Shown here: positions 7,806 to 17,460 of the stretch, one piece after another
How positions within the stretch are numbered: the first letter of the stretch is position 1
Layout of the letters: each line of letters opens with the position of its first letter
Assembly: GCA_018223435.1 (NCBI GenBank)
Contig: JAGTTO010000001.1
Span: forward strand, 1,054,001-1,118,000
Length of the DNA: 64,000 nt
Source: Lachnospiraceae bacterium Marseille-Q4251
GTDB taxonomy: Bacteria; Bacillota; Clostridia; Lachnospirales; Lachnospiraceae
Direction of reading: 5' to 3'
Translations under genes and position numbers: made by a program
Notes under the pieces: model-generated
Database searches by the model: none
What the model saw: the letters and a program-made list of their open reading frames with translations, nothing else
Told to the model about the DNA's origin: nothing

Positions 7806-9478
7806 CTCTCCCACCTTTTCTTTTTTCTATACCCAGACAAGATGGCCGCATTTGTCTTTATATAGTACTTTTTTTCTTTTTCCCGCATTACCTTTAATGC
7901 TTTATCTAGTTTATCTTGGCGTCCTTTTTGTTCCTTTTCATTATAGGGTACTCTGTACTCTGAAGTTGTTTTTTCTACATATTCAAATGCACCCTCTTGT
8001 GAATATCGCAACCACAAATCCCAATCTTCCAAATAGTCTAATTTAGTATCAAATCCGCCATATTTTTCATATAATTTTCGTGAAAACAAAATCGTCTGAA
8101 TCGGGATAAAATTATGATAACATAATTCTACACCATTAAATTTTACTTGATATCTCTTATTATAATCTATAATTCTATATCTGTATGGACTCTTGTTTTC
8201 TACTATCAGCGGAGTTTCAAATCCAAAAGCATACGCAGCGATTCCTTTTGTCTTTTCTATTGCGTTAACTAAGCATTCCAAATGGTCTGCAAAAAAGACA
8301 TCATCATCATCCAAGAAATTCAGATATTCTCCCTGCGCTAAGGACAAACCCAAATTTCCTGCCACAGATCTTCCTCTTTTTTTCCCCGTTGCCTGATAAC
8401 GGATATTTAATTCTGGAAATTCTTTTTTTATCATATCATAAGAAGTAGCTTCTCCATCTTCTACTACAAGCACTTCAAAATTTGGATACGTTTGATTTTT
8501 TAAACTTATCAGCGCCTCTCTTAAAACTTCCGGTCTTTGACATGTTCGAATAATAACAGAAACTTTTTTATCTGCTTTTGAAATTTCCGTTTTATAAAAA
8601 CTTCCATCTCTTATAATTTCATAATCCCACCCAATAAATTTTGCTACACTCGCATCATTAAATCTGGTTTTCCAAAAATGCTCCGCATTTTTCCAATGAC
8701 TTATATAAGCAAGCCATAATTGTTTCTTAGCGCCAGGAAATGGTTCCCTATTTACCATCAAAACCTTAAAATAATCTATGTGCCCTTTCAAAATTTCAGC
8801 CATAGAGCCATATCTGTATCTTAACAATAAATTATTTATTAGCGAGTCGACATACTGACGCGGTTTAACTTCGTTTGCTTCCAAATAAGAATAATGAAAA
8901 ATTCCTACTTTAGGACAATATTTTAATATATATCCTGCCGCTCTTATGCGCCAACTCAAGTCAACATCTTCTGCATACATAAAAATATGCTCATCAAAAC
9001 CGCCAACTTGCTCAAACACACTTCTTCTAACAGCAAACGCAGCTCCAGATACCCAACTAGTTTCTCTTGTAACCGGATCATAAATCTTAGGATGTTCATA
9101 TGGTAACTGCCTAAATTCCCACACAGCAGTCCTTCTATCTGCCCTGTTTATTTCTCTTCTTAAAGAAGCTAATGTTTCTCTCCTCATTTCTGTATCTGCA
9201 TTAATAAAACAGATAATATCTTGGTCTCCCTTTCGGGCTCCATAATTATTTGCAGCTCCAAATCCCTTATTCTCGCTCATTTGCAATATTTCAAATTTAG
9301 CAAATGAACACTGTTTTTTTATTTTCATACAAACTTCATAAGTTTTATCAATAGAATGGTTATCCACTATATATATACAAACTGTTTCATCCGATATATC
9401 CATCATGGCATCTGCTATTGATTTAATACACTTATCTAACCATTTTTCTGAATTATAAGTAACAATTACTATATCCAT
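7802..9478 (-). CDS. Two-domain family-2 glycosyltransferase
   Basis: This 558-residue protein has two complete GT-A modules. The first (about 1-230) begins DIVIVTYNSEKWLDKC, has FINADTEMRR as metal site and MYAEDVDLSWRIRAAGY, which is rhamnosyltransferase-like. The second (about 297-510) begins KVSVIIRTCQRPEVLREAL with NFLDDDDVFFADH and a C-terminal YLEDWDLWLRY. Two-domain enzymes of this kind can add two different linkages in a repeat unit or act as polymerising synthases. The reaction is unknown here. A/T-rich like its neighbours. The start has GAGG upstream. Confidence 0.85.
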   Translation of the reverse strand: MDIVIVTYNSEKWLDKCIKSIADAMMDISDETVCIYIVDNHSIDKTYEVCMKIKKQCSFAKFEILQMSENKGFGAANNYGARKGDQDIICFINADTEMRRETLASLRREINRADRRTAVWEFRQLPYEHPKIYDPVTRETSWVSGAAFAVRRSVFEQVGGFDEHIFMYAEDVDLSWRIRAAGYILKYCPKVGIFHYSYLEANEVKPRQYVDSLINNLLLRYRYGSMAEILKGHIDYFKVLMVNREPFPGAKKQLWLAYISHWKNAEHFWKTRFNDASVAKFIGWDYEIIRDGSFYKTEISKADKKVSVIIRTCQRPEVLREALISLKNQTYPNFEVLVVEDGEATSYDMIKKEFPELNIRYQATGKKRGRSVAGNLGLSLAQGEYLNFLDDDDVFFADHLECLVNAIEKTKGIAAYAFGFETPLIVENKSPYRYRIIDYNKRYQVKFNGVELCYHNFIPIQTILFSRKLYEKYGGFDTKLDYLEDWDLWLRYSQEGAFEYVEKTTSEYRVPYNEKEQKGRQDKLDKALKVMREKEKKYYIKTNAAILSGYRKKKRWER

Positions 9479-9493
9479 TCATAGCCCTCATTA

Positions 9494-10798
9494 TTATACA
9501 AATAAAACATTTTCTTTTTTATTTGCATATACAGAAATTTCACTTGGTATTTCTATATAGGATGAATTATATCCTTGATTTATTACTTCTAACTGCATTG
9601 TCCCATGAAGCCAGGTAAGCATCTCATGATGCGCTTGTGTTCCCTGCCCAATTGCTGCCCCTACCAGATAAACACCATTCATAATTCGAGGAAGTTTGTA
9701 ATTATATATGACTTCTATAATATCACCTTCTTCTCCATTTATAACTTCACCTTGATTGATAAAATTGTTAATATCAAACAAAGGAAGTCCTTTTGCTGTC
9801 TCTAATACAAAGCCCACAATCAAATCATTTGCTTGCCGTAAACACTCTACTACAACATGTGTAGTATACGTTTTGTCCACATATAAAGTATTAACATACT
9901 CACCATTTTGATCTGTGAAATACACTGAACGTATCGCCACCTTATCATTTTTAAATCTATCAGCCACAAACGAAACTGCTGGATAATTCTTTTTTTCCGT
10001 ATTTCTATGGATAAAAATATTACCACTTTTTTCATCCGTAATATGTCCTGACACATATTCTGAAGATTTACGTTGTGCATCCATATACATGTCACATATA
10101 GATCCAGCCTCACCAAATGCTCTTGTAGATCCTTTTTCCAACCACAAAACTCTTGAACACATTTGCCGCACACTTCCAATATCATGCGACACAAATAAAA
10201 TAGTAACTCCCCTTTTTCTCAATTCGTCAAACTTTTTAAAACACTTATTTTGAAAGAAAACATCTCCAACACTTAAAGCTTCATCAACAATCAAAATATC
10301 TGGTTCTACATTAATCGCTACTGCAAATGCAAGTCGTGCAAACATACCACTTGAATAAGTTTTTACCGGATGATTAATAAAATCTCCAATATCCGCAAAC
10401 TCTATAATTTTACCAATGCGCTCATCCATTTCCTTTCTGGTATATCCCATCATTCTTCCATTTAAATAGATATTCTCAATTCCCGTATATTCATCATTGA
10501 AACCTGCTCCAAGTTCCAACAAAGCAGAAACTTTTCCTTTGATTGTTACTTCGCCCAAAGTAGAGCTTAAAACCCCTGTAATTATTTTTAACAGAGTGGA
10601 TTTTCCTGCTCCATTTGTTCCTATTATACCTACTGTCTCTCCCTTTTTTACCTCAAAGCTTACATCATTTAACGCTCTAAATTCTTTATATCGTTCTTTA
10701 TTTCCCAAATGAAATGCTTCCAGAATACGATCTGTTGGCTTATTATACATTTTATATATTTTTACAAGATGTCTTATTTCAATTGCTAAATCACACAT
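9494..10798 (-). CDS. Wzt-type polysaccharide ABC exporter ATPase with C-terminal carbohydrate-binding-like domain
   Basis: This protein has 434 residues. The ATPase domain (1-240) has Walker A GTNGAGKST near residue 60, signature YSSGM and Walker B ILIVDEALSVGD, and matches the polysaccharide/teichoic acid (TagH/Wzt) subfamily. The extra 170 residues at the C-terminus are beta-rich and resemble the Wzt C-terminal domain that recognises the modified non-reducing end of O-antigens in Gram-negative bacteria. With the permease at 10822-11622 it forms an exporter for lipid-linked glycan. The presence of this domain together with a methyltransferase in the same cluster fits end-cap recognition. 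That link is inference. Confidence 0.88.
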   Translation of the reverse strand: MCDLAIEIRHLVKIYKMYNKPTDRILEAFHLGNKERYKEFRALNDVSFEVKKGETVGIIGTNGAGKSTLLKIITGVLSSTLGEVTIKGKVSALLELGAGFNDEYTGIENIYLNGRMMGYTRKEMDERIGKIIEFADIGDFINHPVKTYSSGMFARLAFAVAINVEPDILIVDEALSVGDVFFQNKCFKKFDELRKRGVTILFVSHDIGSVRQMCSRVLWLEKGSTRAFGEAGSICDMYMDAQRKSSEYVSGHITDEKSGNIFIHRNTEKKNYPAVSFVADRFKNDKVAIRSVYFTDQNGEYVNTLYVDKTYTTHVVVECLRQANDLIVGFVLETAKGLPLFDINNFINQGEVINGEEGDIIEVIYNYKLPRIMNGVYLVGAAIGQGTQAHHEMLTWLHGTMQLEVINQGYNSSYIEIPSEISVYANKKENVLFV

Positions 10799-10821
10799 AT
10801 TATCTTCCTCTTATTTTATTA

Positions 10822-11622
10822 TCAAAGCACATCTGCGAAGTGATGTTTCAATTTTTTGAATACATAAATCCCCAACGCAAGTATTATCAGCGCAACTGTC
10901 CAAAAGTATATTGTTGTCCCAATTTTATAACTACAAAAACTATTCTGCCTTAGGAAACTATCTCGATAACCGCGTACCACATAATAAATTGGATTATACT
11001 GTATTATTTTTTGAATATTTTCTGGCATAATATCTACTTGCCAAACAATAGGTGTAACCCAAAATATTACTTGAATCAGAATTGCTACTACCTGTGCCAC
11101 ATCTTTTAAAAATACATACAAGGCAGATGTAAAATATGAAATACCTACGCATAAAACAACCATATAAATCATATAGTAAATTAATTGCAGCCAATAAATA
11201 CTCGGCATATACCCATATGCAAGAAAAAGGATAATAGTAAACACCACTAAAACTACTTGTATAAAAAAGACTGAAACTACTTTTGCCAACGGTAAAATAG
11301 TTATATTAAAAACCACCTTTTTCACCAAATAACTATATTCTACAAGACTATTTGTCGCATTTACAATTGCATCACTAATAAACATCCACGGTGCTAATCC
11401 GGCAACCAGCCACAATATAAAAGGATAGCCTGAAACTGCATCATTATTAAATCCGACTTGAAAAATAAACCAATATATAACCACTGTTATGATTGGTTGT
11501 ATAAACGCCCATATCAGGCCTAAAATTGATCCTGCATACTTCGTTTTAAAATCGTCCATTGCAAACTGACATACAAATGCCGTATTCAATTCCATTTTTT
11601 TTATTTTTTTCTCATCCTGCAC
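10822..11622 (-). CDS. Wzm-type polysaccharide ABC exporter permease
   Basis: This ABC-2 family membrane protein of up to 266 residues has six hydrophobic segments and the conserved start DDFKTKYAGSILGLIWAFIQP, typical of TagG/Wzm/RfbA permeases. It pairs with the ATPase 23 bp downstream. The frame opens with GTG at 11622, which has only a poorly spaced Shine-Dalgarno. ATG at 11595 is the alternative start. It exports polyprenyl-linked polysaccharide across the membrane. It is the first of the A/T-rich genes as transcribed. The next gene upstream is closer to average composition. Confidence 0.88.
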   Translation of the reverse strand: MQDEKKIKKMELNTAFVCQFAMDDFKTKYAGSILGLIWAFIQPIITVVIYWFIFQVGFNNDAVSGYPFILWLVAGLAPWMFISDAIVNATNSLVEYSYLVKKVVFNITILPLAKVVSVFFIQVVLVVFTIILFLAYGYMPSIYWLQLIYYMIYMVVLCVGISYFTSALYVFLKDVAQVVAILIQVIFWVTPIVWQVDIMPENIQKIIQYNPIYYVVRGYRDSFLRQNSFCSYKIGTTIYFWTVALIILALGIYVFKKLKHHFADVL

Positions 11623-11644
11623 TCCTACATAAATTATATTTTAT

Positions 11645-12523
11645 TCACTTTTTCAGCATTGTGCAATATATTGTACATGCTTGTATTATTCTTTCCATCA
11701 CAAATTTCAGCCGTCCATACTCCCCACGAAACCGTCTGGAAGTGGCTTTCCCACTTTCGTGATGCATCTTAAGTGACGGATCATAAACGATTCTGTAGCC
11801 TTTTTTCTGACAGCGACAGGCCAGAATATATTCTTCATAATAAAACTGTGTCTCCGGATCAAAGGCTTTTTCTTCTGCTTTCACAAAAAGCGGAGTAAAA
11901 ATCAGGCAGGCTCCGAAGGGAACAATCTTCTCTTTTTTACTTTTATAATAATCTTTGCTTTTCTTTCTTTCCTGTGTCTGCGTTCGTTCCATCCAGCGGT
12001 TATTCCAATAGAGCAGCGGGTAGATCAGCGGATAAAGCTTCAGTGCCATTCTGTTTTTCCGGATGGTTGCCTCCGCTTCTTCTTTTGTACGCAACCGCTC
12101 ATCCATAGGATTCTGATGTTCCCCTGTGCCGCTCCGTATGATATCTGGTCCCAACACATGGCATTTACACTCCTGATAGGCCTGATACAAATGAGTTGGA
12201 AAATCCTTTTGTATAAATTCAATATCATTATTCAAAACCAAAATAAAGGAAGCTTTTAAGCGATCTCTCGCGTATTGATAGCCCAGATTGTTTGCCTCGG
12301 AAAAACCGCCGCTCCCACGATTGATCAAAACCGTAATGTTTGGCGCCTGCTGCTCATATTTTTTCTTTCTTTCAAAACGCAGGGCATCTTTTTTACCGAT
12401 ATCATTATCCACGATTACCAGCTGGACAGCTTCCTGCCCTTCCATAGAACAAATAGATTGTACACACCGATCCGTGATTTCAGAATCTCCGTAATGGAGA
12501 ATGACGAAACTGATGATTTCCAT
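11645..12523 (-). CDS. Family-2 glycosyltransferase
   Basis: This 292-residue GT-A enzyme starts with SFVILHYGDSEITDRCVQSI. It has VIVDND, NRGSGGFSEANNLGY and the metal site LVLNNDIEF near residue 103, and ends in a positively charged tail. The motifs match galactosyl/rhamnosyl-type transferases of capsule loci. It is cytoplasmic or membrane-associated and adds one sugar of the repeat unit. AAGGAG precedes the ATG. It lies at the edge where composition changes from A/T-rich (left) to more balanced (right). Confidence 0.82.
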   Translation of the reverse strand: MEIISFVILHYGDSEITDRCVQSICSMEGQEAVQLVIVDNDIGKKDALRFERKKKYEQQAPNITVLINRGSGGFSEANNLGYQYARDRLKASFILVLNNDIEFIQKDFPTHLYQAYQECKCHVLGPDIIRSGTGEHQNPMDERLRTKEEAEATIRKNRMALKLYPLIYPLLYWNNRWMERTQTQERKKSKDYYKSKKEKIVPFGACLIFTPLFVKAEEKAFDPETQFYYEEYILACRCQKKGYRIVYDPSLKMHHESGKATSRRFRGEYGRLKFVMERIIQACTIYCTMLKK

Positions 12524-12541
12524 CTACAATCTCCTTTTCTC

Positions 12542-13528
12542 TCAGAAACTCAGTAAAACAGCGGCCGCTTCCAGAAGCCCGCTTTTTACAAGACAGATCA
12601 GAAGCCAGACAGCAGCCTTTTGGGACAGCGGCACATTCACTCCTGAAAAAATCTTTGTTTTTGGATTTTTAGCATACTCCGGAAAATAAGTCCGCAGTAT
12701 ATATCTGATATATTGACATAACTCTCTCATTTTGTCCCTTGAAGCTCCTCTTCCCAGATCAAACAGACAGGTAGATAAAATACGGAGCACAAACAATTCA
12801 TAAAATTCCGGGCTGTTTTTTATTCCCAGTTCCCGGACCTTTTTTATGGAATCTTCCAGAGCCCGATAGGGCAGCTGATAGTTTTTTAAACCTTTAAAAT
12901 TATGCATAGCCGAGCTTTTATGCTGGACATAATAATACCCACACTCCGTCAATGTTCCTATTCTATCACACTCCGCACTGAAAAACAAGGAAATCGGCAT
13001 ATCCTCCCCCCTTGCTCCGGTCAAAAAGCGTACTTCATATCTTTCCCATAAATCTCTCAGATAAAAATGAGAACAGACCGCTGATATACGAAAAGTCCAC
13101 TCTTCTTCTTCATACCTTTTATATGCACCCGGGATTATTTTTTTCAGAGTTTTATCTTCTTCATCTACAAAAGTAAGACCGCAGATGACCATTTCCAGAT
13201 TTTCTTCGACGGCACAGCGGTAAAACTTTTCAATATAATCCGGCGCGATGTAATCATCCCCATCAACAAAAGTAAGATATTTCCCGGTTGCCTCGTCCAG
13301 CCCCCGATTTCTTGCTGCTGCCACTCCCTGATTTTTCTGATAGATCAAACGGATTCTTGAATCTGTCTTCGCACAGTCCTTAAGAAGTTCACCGCTTGAA
13401 TCCGTACTCCCATCATCAATAAGCAGAATCTCCAGGTTCTGATACGTCTGGCTGCGAATGGAATCCACACAGGTTTTTATATATTTTTCATTATTATAAA
13501 ATGGTACAATTACAGACACCTTATCCAT
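12542..13528 (-). CDS. Family-2 glycosyltransferase (CpsJ/EpsJ-like)
   Basis: About 328 residues from the ATG at 13528. An ATG four codons upstream (13540) is open but has no good ribosome site, while ATGGAG sits eight bases before 13528. The GT-A core shows VSVIVPFYNNEKYIKTCVDS, LIDDGSTDSSG and the metal site FVDGDDYIAPDY. This is the common family of capsular glycosyltransferases that use UDP-hexoses. The C-terminal 120 residues are helical and amphipathic, which may bring it to the membrane. Confidence 0.83.
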   Translation of the reverse strand: MDKVSVIVPFYNNEKYIKTCVDSIRSQTYQNLEILLIDDGSTDSSGELLKDCAKTDSRIRLIYQKNQGVAAARNRGLDEATGKYLTFVDGDDYIAPDYIEKFYRCAVEENLEMVICGLTFVDEEDKTLKKIIPGAYKRYEEEEWTFRISAVCSHFYLRDLWERYEVRFLTGARGEDMPISLFFSAECDRIGTLTECGYYYVQHKSSAMHNFKGLKNYQLPYRALEDSIKKVRELGIKNSPEFYELFVLRILSTCLFDLGRGASRDKMRELCQYIRYILRTYFPEYAKNPKTKIFSGVNVPLSQKAAVWLLICLVKSGLLEAAAVLLSF

Positions 13529-13582
13529 ATAATTCTCCATATCGTCTCGCTGCTTATCAGCTGTGTCTTTGTCTCTGAAACG

Positions 13583-14371
13583 TTATAAATATAGTTTTTC
13601 CGCCTTTTTATAAAACATTTCCAGTAAGCAGGCTACCGGTTTCGGCCAGAATTTGCAGAACATATAAATATCCTCCGCTCTCCGCTCACTTTTCTTCAGC
13701 ATCTTGGCCGTAGTCGCTTCCTCGTGAATCCGATGGCACATCAGCCTTTTCGGTACATATACGAAAGAACCCTCCAGCCGTGAAAGTTTCTCCCATGCCT
13801 GCCAGTCCACATTACTTTTCATATTGTTTTCAAAGACAGGCTGTTCCGGCAAATGCTCTTTTACCAGCGTCACGGAGGGACAGCAGATGGGCGAGCCGAC
13901 GGAAAGGATTCTTCTCCGCACAAATTTACTGTTTTGCAGCCCTTTGATTTTCAGCGGAGAAAGGAGGAAGCGTTTGATCCGGAGTAACTCGTTTGTTTCT
14001 GTCTTTCTTCCATCCCTCAGCTCACAGTAATCGGTAAAGGCTATCAAAGGATGCTTTGCTTTTTTCAGAAAAGCCAGGATGTTCTCGCTGTAATCCGGCT
14101 CATAGAGATCATCCTGATGGGCCAGCGTAACATAGGGCGTATCCGCACAGGAGCAGGCGAAGTTCCAGTCTGCGGAAATCCCCTTTTCCCCCTGGTTTAC
14201 CTTCACCTGCAAATGATATTTTTCAGCAAGCCTTTCAATATGTTCATTCGGCGTTGAAGTTGCAATCAGAACCGGACTCTTCCTCTTCTGATTCAGCAGC
14301 GAACAGATACATTCCTCCAGATAAGGACTTTCCCCATACGCGCAAATTACAAAAGTATGTTTTTCTTTCAT
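13583..14371 (-). CDS. Family-2 glycosyltransferase
   Basis: This 262-residue protein begins with HTFVICAYGESPYLEECICS, has GISADWNFACSCADTPY and the metal-binding VTLAHQDDLYEPDY. It is a compact GT-A enzyme. The start codon overlaps the stop of the DUF2304 gene upstream (ATGA), so the two are translationally coupled. Donor and acceptor unknown. Confidence 0.8.
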   Translation of the reverse strand: MKEKHTFVICAYGESPYLEECICSLLNQKRKSPVLIATSTPNEHIERLAEKYHLQVKVNQGEKGISADWNFACSCADTPYVTLAHQDDLYEPDYSENILAFLKKAKHPLIAFTDYCELRDGRKTETNELLRIKRFLLSPLKIKGLQNSKFVRRRILSVGSPICCPSVTLVKEHLPEQPVFENNMKSNVDWQAWEKLSRLEGSFVYVPKRLMCHRIHEEATTAKMLKKSERRAEDIYMFCKFWPKPVACLLEMFYKKAEKLYL

Positions 14372-14745
14372 TCGTTCTCCGTTTTTTCCTTTTCCGCGTT
14401 TTTCTTATCCTGCTCTATTTTTTCTGAGATTGCCAGTTTCTGTGCCAGTTCTTTCACCCGATATTCTAATGTGGAAAGCTCTATCGTCATAAGGAATACT
14501 TTGAGAATCAAAAGGACAAAAATCAGCAGAAAAATAAAGTTGGTAGAAGAATAAATTCCAAGAAGAGAAGCGCCGTATATGGTAATCTCCGGGAAAATGC
14601 TTAAAATAACCAGACTGGCTGCAAACAGCATCCAGAAAATGGAATATTCTATCTGTAATTTAGACTGTCGGATTTTTTTTACCATGTATCCGGCTGTAAT
14701 AAGCGAACCGCAGATCAGGGCGATCCGAAACATCAGCGAAATCAT
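14368..14745 (-). CDS. DUF2304 small membrane protein
   Basis: This 125-residue protein has three hydrophobic segments (about 5-22, 36-52, 66-90) and then a charged, helical tail rich in Lys and Glu. Length, segment pattern and position directly after a DPM-like transferase match the DUF2304 family, members of which usually sit next to polyprenyl-phosphate glycosyltransferases. It may help that enzyme or the movement of its lipid-linked product, but the function is not established. It overlaps both neighbours by 4 bp. Confidence 0.8.
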   Translation of the reverse strand: MISLMFRIALICGSLITAGYMVKKIRQSKLQIEYSIFWMLFAASLVILSIFPEITIYGASLLGIYSSTNFIFLLIFVLLILKVFLMTIELSTLEYRVKELAQKLAISEKIEQDKKNAEKEKTENE

Positions 14746-15479
14746 TTTCTATCATCCTCCTCCGTACTGTTTTCTATCACTGTTCTTTTCCTGAAGTTCT
14801 GTATCACAAGAATTGACAGCAGCATTTTTACCATATACATGATGGAGCGGGACCAGTTCAGATAACTCTGTCCCTGCATCCGTTCTTCCATGTGTACCTG
14901 CACTTCTCCCACTCTCGCTCCCTGCTTTACAAGGAAAGATACCGTATCCGGTTCCGGCCCATAGTTGATATTCAGCGCAAATTCCCGAATCATTTCCTGA
15001 TTAAACAGGCGCATACCCGAGGTTGGATCGCTGATCTTTCTCCCTGTTGTCAGGTAGATTGCCAGAGAAATCAGGTTGCTTCCCAGCATGCGGAGTGTTT
15101 TCGGCTTTTTCTCCGTCACAAAGCGGGAACCGATCACCAGATCGTAGCCTTCCTGAATTTTTTCAAGCATAGGAGCGATATACTCCGGCAGATGCTGACC
15201 ATCTGCATCCAGCTGAATGGCATATTTATATTTTTTCCGGTCCGCGTACCTCATTCCCGTCTGGAAAGCGCCTGCCAGGCCCAGATTAATTGGGAGATCA
15301 ATGATTTCATAGCCTAACGAATGGGCAATTTCTGAGGTCCGGTCCATGGAACCGTCATTGATAATCACATAATCATACTGAGGATATTTCTCGATCAGAT
15401 TTGTTACTACCTGGCAAATATTTTCCTCTTCATTAAAAGCAGGAATAATAACCAGAAGATCATTCCTCTTGTCTTTCAT
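14742..15479 (-). CDS. DPM1-like family-2 glycosyltransferase
   Basis: About 245 residues from ATG 15479, which has AAGGA eight bases upstream. An ATG at 15497 is the alternative. The motifs are LLVIIPAFNEEENICQV, VIINDGSMDRTSE and the metal site IQLDADGQHLPEY, as in dolichol/undecaprenyl-phosphate mannosyl- or glucosyltransferases. Unlike the enzyme at 166-1095 it lacks a strong C-terminal pair of membrane helices. It probably makes a lipid-linked monosaccharide used outside the cell, perhaps by the large membrane protein at 15561-17429. It is the first gene after the promoter at 15515-15543. Confidence 0.85.
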   Translation of the reverse strand: MKDKRNDLLVIIPAFNEEENICQVVTNLIEKYPQYDYVIINDGSMDRTSEIAHSLGYEIIDLPINLGLAGAFQTGMRYADRKKYKYAIQLDADGQHLPEYIAPMLEKIQEGYDLVIGSRFVTEKKPKTLRMLGSNLISLAIYLTTGRKISDPTSGMRLFNQEMIREFALNINYGPEPDTVSFLVKQGARVGEVQVHMEERMQGQSYLNWSRSIMYMVKMLLSILVIQNFRKRTVIENSTEEDDRK

Positions 15480-15514
15480 AGCTGTCTTCCTTTGCATGAA
15501 TCCTTTTTCGTTAC

Positions 15515-15543
15515 ATTGTACTATAGAATCCTTCTCAAAGCAA
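15515..15543 (-). promoter_or_regulatory. Promoter before the DPM-like gene
   Basis: TTGCTT (15543-15538), 17-nt spacer and TACAAT (15520-15515) on the minus strand. It would start a transcript through the genes from 14742 to about 2162, separate from the genes to the right. Confidence 0.55.
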
Positions 15544-15560
15544 CTGTTGGCACATTTTGC

Positions 15561-17429
15561 TTATAGATAAATAAACAGTTGATATAACGCCGCCAGGCTG
15601 AGTACGACAGGCGGCAGCAGACTGAATTTCAGTGTCTTTTCTGAAAATTCCACGTTTCTTCCGCCCAGCAAAGCAAAACTCACAGGCGCCAGTATCGGAA
15701 AATAGTATCTCGCCTGAAGACCATTCATATGGTCCGTTCCCACAGGCGTATAAATCAGATACATGGAAGTCCAGACCAGAACGATAATACTCAGGCTGAT
15801 CGCCCATAAGAAGACACGCATCTTTTTTGTTATCCTACATACGAACGTTCCTTTTATTCCTGAAAAACAGTCGAGTATCCACAGCACCGTCACCAGTAAA
15901 AACTCGCTTCCCAGTTCTCCCAGTCTTCCGAAATTTGCCAGCGCTGCATGACCAACGGAAAAATCACTGAGCGCTTCTATGATGGATGTGATCAGCATCT
16001 TCACATAGACCGCCGGATGCCGGAGAATACTCTGAAGCTGCAGAACGGCATCCGTATCGCCTCCCCTTGAATCTGTCATAATTCCGGTCTGTCCGTTGAT
16101 CGTATAGCGGATCAACGGAACCGAAAATGTCATGACAACCACCGCACAACCCAGAAGTACAATTCCCCAGAACAGACGAAACTGCCTTTCTGAAGAAAAT
16201 TTTTCTTTTGGAATCAGGCAGCACAGCAAAACCAGGGGGACATATACCGCCTTTGAAAGAGATGCCAGAAGCAGCACAAAAATGCTGACTGCAATGAGAA
16301 TACTGCTTCTTTTCTGTTTTTCCCCAAAGACGATCTTCGCCCAGCATGCAAAACCAAACATCAGACCGGCATGCACGATTACATCATATGTATAGGTCGA
16401 AGCAATAAAAATCTGTGTTGGAATCATAGCCAGCAGAAGCAGAACATTTTTATAAACCGGAGTGATTTTTATCGCCAGAAACATCAGCACAAGATAGGTC
16501 AGCAGATTGATCGCTTTTCCCAGCAGAAAAAGCTGATAAAAAGACAGATTCAGATGTCTTCCAATCCACAAAGCCGCTGCCTGGTTAATATATCCGGTCT
16601 GTCTGTAGTTCCAGCCGACCGTCTTCTCCGTCATTTCTTTATTCTGATTATAGGCATTGTTCATATACTGGATAAAAAGCTGCTTTTCCTCCAGCGTATT
16701 ATACATATCTTTGGGGATACGCTCCTGCATTCTGACCACTGCGTCATTTGTCTCGCTTGCATTTCCCCTGAACGACAGCTGGTATGCCGTCATAAAATGG
16801 ATCTGTTCATCCCAGCCATTTTCCTGAATACCGCCGGTATAGAGAAAGCATACGCCTAAAATTCCTCCCAGAAAGACCAGGTATTCCACTTTTTTGCTGA
16901 GATAGTTCCATTTTTTCACAAAAAAAGCCAGCAGCAGGAGGGCAAGAAACGTGATAAGCATCCGATCTTTGTTATACTGAACTTTGTTATACAGCCAGAT
17001 TTCCTGTATCGACGCATTGGAATCGCTGACTGCCAGAGAAAGAGCAGTGATTTTTTTCTGTATGCTGGTATAACCATATTCCAGTTCCGGCCAGTAAACA
17101 TCCTCCGTCACGTCCAGAGTTTCAGCTCCGAAGGCATTTTCCCTTTTTGTAAAAAGCGTATACTCCGTCCGTTCTCCTGTATTTAAGCATAGCTTCATTT
17201 TTCCGATATAAGTCGGCTCCTTAAACACAATGCGGATTCCGGCGTTTTTCCGTTCTACGTTCTCGATCTCTTCCGAAATTTCTGAGTTTTCACTGATGCA
17301 AAATTCAACTTTTTTACCGGCGATTGCATTTCTGTTAAACACGAGCGTTTCTATCAGAACGGCAAGCACGCCGCATATAACAAAAATCAAAATTTCTTTT
17401 ATAATTCTTTTTCCTGCTTTTTCTGTCAT
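15561..17429 (-). CDS. Large polytopic membrane protein, DUF2142-like (possible GT-C-type glycosyltransferase)
   Basis: This 622-residue protein has one N-terminal membrane segment (about 10-30), an extracytoplasmic domain of about 125 residues with beta character, then some ten to eleven further membrane segments. After the first of the later segments comes YTGGIQENGWDEQIHFMTAY, where acidic residues sit in a first extracytoplasmic loop as in GT-C enzymes that use polyprenyl-phosphate sugars. This overall plan matches DUF2142 proteins. Together with the DPM-like transferase upstream of DUF2304 it could decorate the polysaccharide outside the cell. The function is inferred only from fold type and context. 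Confidence 0.7.
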   Translation of the reverse strand: MTEKAGKRIIKEILIFVICGVLAVLIETLVFNRNAIAGKKVEFCISENSEISEEIENVERKNAGIRIVFKEPTYIGKMKLCLNTGERTEYTLFTKRENAFGAETLDVTEDVYWPELEYGYTSIQKKITALSLAVSDSNASIQEIWLYNKVQYNKDRMLITFLALLLLAFFVKKWNYLSKKVEYLVFLGGILGVCFLYTGGIQENGWDEQIHFMTAYQLSFRGNASETNDAVVRMQERIPKDMYNTLEEKQLFIQYMNNAYNQNKEMTEKTVGWNYRQTGYINQAAALWIGRHLNLSFYQLFLLGKAINLLTYLVLMFLAIKITPVYKNVLLLLAMIPTQIFIASTYTYDVIVHAGLMFGFACWAKIVFGEKQKRSSILIAVSIFVLLLASLSKAVYVPLVLLCCLIPKEKFSSERQFRLFWGIVLLGCAVVVMTFSVPLIRYTINGQTGIMTDSRGGDTDAVLQLQSILRHPAVYVKMLITSIIEALSDFSVGHAALANFGRLGELGSEFLLVTVLWILDCFSGIKGTFVCRITKKMRVFLWAISLSIIVLVWTSMYLIYTPVGTDHMNGLQARYYFPILAPVSFALLGGRNVEFSEKTLKFSLLPPVVLSLAALYQLFIYL

Positions 17430-17460
17430 TTATCAATATCCTTCTATATCATCAAGCGAT

